7,355 nucleotides of DNA from positions 1 through 7,355 of the forward strand of contig JAKCAB010000248.1 in the NCBI GenBank assembly GCA_021839785.1, read 5' to 3'. Source of the DNA: a bacterium (GTDB lineage Bacteria; Verrucomicrobiota; Verrucomicrobiae; Limisphaerales; J093). Each line of letters starts with the position of its first letter. Position 1 is the stretch's first letter. The notes under the pieces are model-generated. The model ran no database searches, was not told the DNA's origin, and saw only the letters and a program-made list of their open reading frames with translations. The position numbers and the translations under genes were made by a program. Positions 6,383 through 7,355 of the stretch are shown piece after piece.

Positions 6383-7201
6383 TCAAGTGCGGGTGCGCGG
6401 CAAATGCGGGGCGAGCGCGCGGCGCAACCGGCCGTTCGAAGCGACGACTTCGTAGCTGCCGTCCGGCAATCCGCGCCGCCAAAACTCGCCGCCGGCGCAC
6501 TCCACGATCAGCCCGCCCGCGGCAATGTCCCACCACCCCAGGCCCAGTTCGATAAACGCATCGAATCGTCCACTCGCCACGTAAGTGAGCGCCAGCGCCG
6601 CCGATCCCATGATGCGCAGTTTGCGCACGTGGTCAGACAATTGCTGGCAGGCCGGCACCATGTGACGCAGCACCGCGGCCTGCTTGCCAAAGCCGAGCGA
6701 AACGACGGCTTCGTTCAATTTCGCGCGAGCACTGACACAAGTTGGCTCGCCGTTCAGTCGGGCCGCCGCGCCGCGAAGGGCGGTCCAGAGTTCTCCCTGA
6801 AACGGATCGAACACGACGCCTAAGATGGTTTCGTAGCCAGCCCGCGAGCGCGTCCGTTTCGGCGTCGCGACCCGTTCCTGCAAGGCAATCGAAACGCTGG
6901 CGTGGGGAATGCCGTAGGCGAAATTCACGGTGCCATCGATGGGATCCACGACCCAGCGGAGAGACGCGTCGGCCGCGCCAGTCGAGCCTTCCTCGCCGAA
7001 CACGCTGCTCTCGGGAAAAGCCGCCAGCAGACGGCGCACGATCAACGCCTGGCAGCGCACGTCCAGCTCCAGCTTGAGGTCGTGCTGGGTGGCCACGTTC
7101 ACGCGCTTGGGCGAACGCGCATTCTTGCGCATCGATTGCCCCGCCGCCTTCGTCGCTGCCACCGCCACCGTCAAAGCCCGCTGCTGTTCCGCTCGCTTCA
7201 T
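6383..7201 (-). CDS. Inositol monophosphatase-family (SuhB/IMPase-like) phosphatase
   Basis: A 272-residue cytoplasmic Mg2+-dependent, Li+-sensitive-type sugar phosphatase family member. Possible substrates are inositol phosphate, nucleotide bisphosphate (CysQ-like) or histidinol phosphate; the sequence alone does not choose. Metal ligands are visible: E70 in 'GEEG' (69-72), D86, I88 and D89 in motif A 'DPIDGTVNF' (86-94), and D225 in motif B 'WWDIAAGGLIVECAGG' (223-238). 'RIMGSAALALTYVASGRFDAF' spans 196-216, the usual family segment before motif B. Unusually, the segment matching the conserved 'K-x(4)-D-x-V-T-x-x-D' of many IMPases reads 'VATQHDLKLELD' (36-47). Both Asp are kept, but the Lys becomes Val and the 'VT' becomes 'KL'. 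The start ATG at 7201 gives normal length and begins with the expected first helix. The frame is open to a TTG at 7309, but that would add 36 basic, non-family residues and is rejected. No strong ribosome site is seen. The cyclophilin gene follows after 21 bases. Confidence 0.94.
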   Translation of the reverse strand: MKRAEQQRALTVAVAATKAAGQSMRKNARSPKRVNVATQHDLKLELDVRCQALIVRRLLAAFPESSVFGEEGSTGAADASLRWVVDPIDGTVNFAYGIPHASVSIALQERVATPKRTRSRAGYETILGVVFDPFQGELWTALRGAAARLNGEPTCVSARAKLNEAVVSLGFGKQAAVLRHMVPACQQLSDHVRKLRIMGSAALALTYVASGRFDAFIELGLGWWDIAAGGLIVECAGGEFWRRGLPDGSYEVVASNGRLRRALAPHLPRTRT

Positions 7202-7264
7202 TGGGTTGGTCAAGCCGCCGCGAAGGTGCGATTTCCGCCGCGCGGCGTCCAGCCTTTCTCCGCC

Positions 7265-7279
7265 CCAGCCGGCGGCTGG
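7265..7279. other. Short perfect hairpin upstream of the IMPase gene
   Basis: CCAGCC (7265-7270) and GGCTGG (7274-7279) pair perfectly around a 3-base loop, in the 124-base spacer (7202-7325) before the IMPase start. No T tract follows on either strand. It could be an mRNA leader element or a weak end signal for the gene entering from the right; chance is also possible in such GC-rich DNA. I see no clear promoter in this spacer. Confidence 0.22.
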
Positions 7280-7325
7280 CCGCCTGGACCCGCAGCCAGA
7301 CTTGGACAACCGACGCGCCCGCGGC

Positions 7326-7355
7326 TTAACTCCGCGCGTGCAGCTCCAGTTCTTC
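7326..7355 (-). CDS. Possible C-terminal end of an upstream gene (partial)
   Basis: From the right window edge the minus strand reads nine sense codons, EELELHARS, then TAA at 7328-7326. All genes in the window share this direction, and a gene ending here would leave a normal 124-base gap before the IMPase start, so a real 3' end is plausible. Nine codons are far too few to recognise a family or to prove coding. Confidence 0.4.
   Translation of the reverse strand, partial: EELELHARS

Noticed and set aside
5882..6823. Plus-strand 313-codon open frame across the cyclophilin and IMPase genes
   Set aside because: It lies opposite two firmly identified minus-strand genes, has no motif and crosses their boundary.
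7202..7309. Longer IMPase start at TTG 7309
   Set aside because: The added 36 residues are Arg/Gly-rich and unlike the family N-terminus; ATG 7201 gives normal family length.

Overview
The window is a tightly packed, GC-rich bacterial chromosome segment. Every supportable gene reads right to left on the minus strand. I see six complete genes and the edges of two more. No gap between genes exceeds 260 bases, and there is no sign of a mobile element, CRISPR array, rRNA, tRNA or phage. The gene content and protein style suggest Verrucomicrobiota, perhaps near Pedosphaera/Limisphaerales. The pointers are a Gly/Arg/Met/Pro-rich secreted small protein, a secreted sialidase-like protein of the COG4692 kind, a secreted cyclophilin with a C-terminal add-on, and a GspE-GspF pair. 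This assignment is recalled from family style, not tested, and is only moderately confident.

In transcription order (high to low coordinates), the window opens with a possible last nine codons of an upstream gene (7326-7355). An inositol-monophosphatase-family enzyme follows (6383-7201). After 21 bases comes a secreted cyclophilin-type peptidyl-prolyl isomerase (5489-6361). A 139-base GC-rich spacer separates it from a secreted sialidase-like beta-propeller protein (4285-5349), which lies 28 bases ahead of a YihY/BrkB-family membrane protein with a cytoplasmic winged-helix-like tail (2715-4256).

A 260-base spacer holding a bulged hairpin comes next. It leads to the only gene with a textbook Shine-Dalgarno sequence, a small exported protein (1900-2454). 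That gene is followed after 44 bases by a GspE/PilB-type secretion or pilus ATPase (89-1855). After 15 more bases comes the start of its partner, the GspF/PilC inner-membrane platform protein (1-73, cut by the window edge).

Functionally there appear to be three blocks: IMPase plus cyclophilin, sialidase-like plus BrkB, and small exported protein plus type II secretion/type IV pilus-like assembly. Three proteins carry apparent export signals (cyclophilin, sialidase-like, small protein). That fits a cell-envelope theme with the secretion ATPase, but the link is inference. I found no convincing undescribed system. The items most worth a second look are the C-terminal additions on the cyclophilin and BrkB proteins, the altered metal/lysine region of the IMPase, and the exported small protein upstream of gspE.
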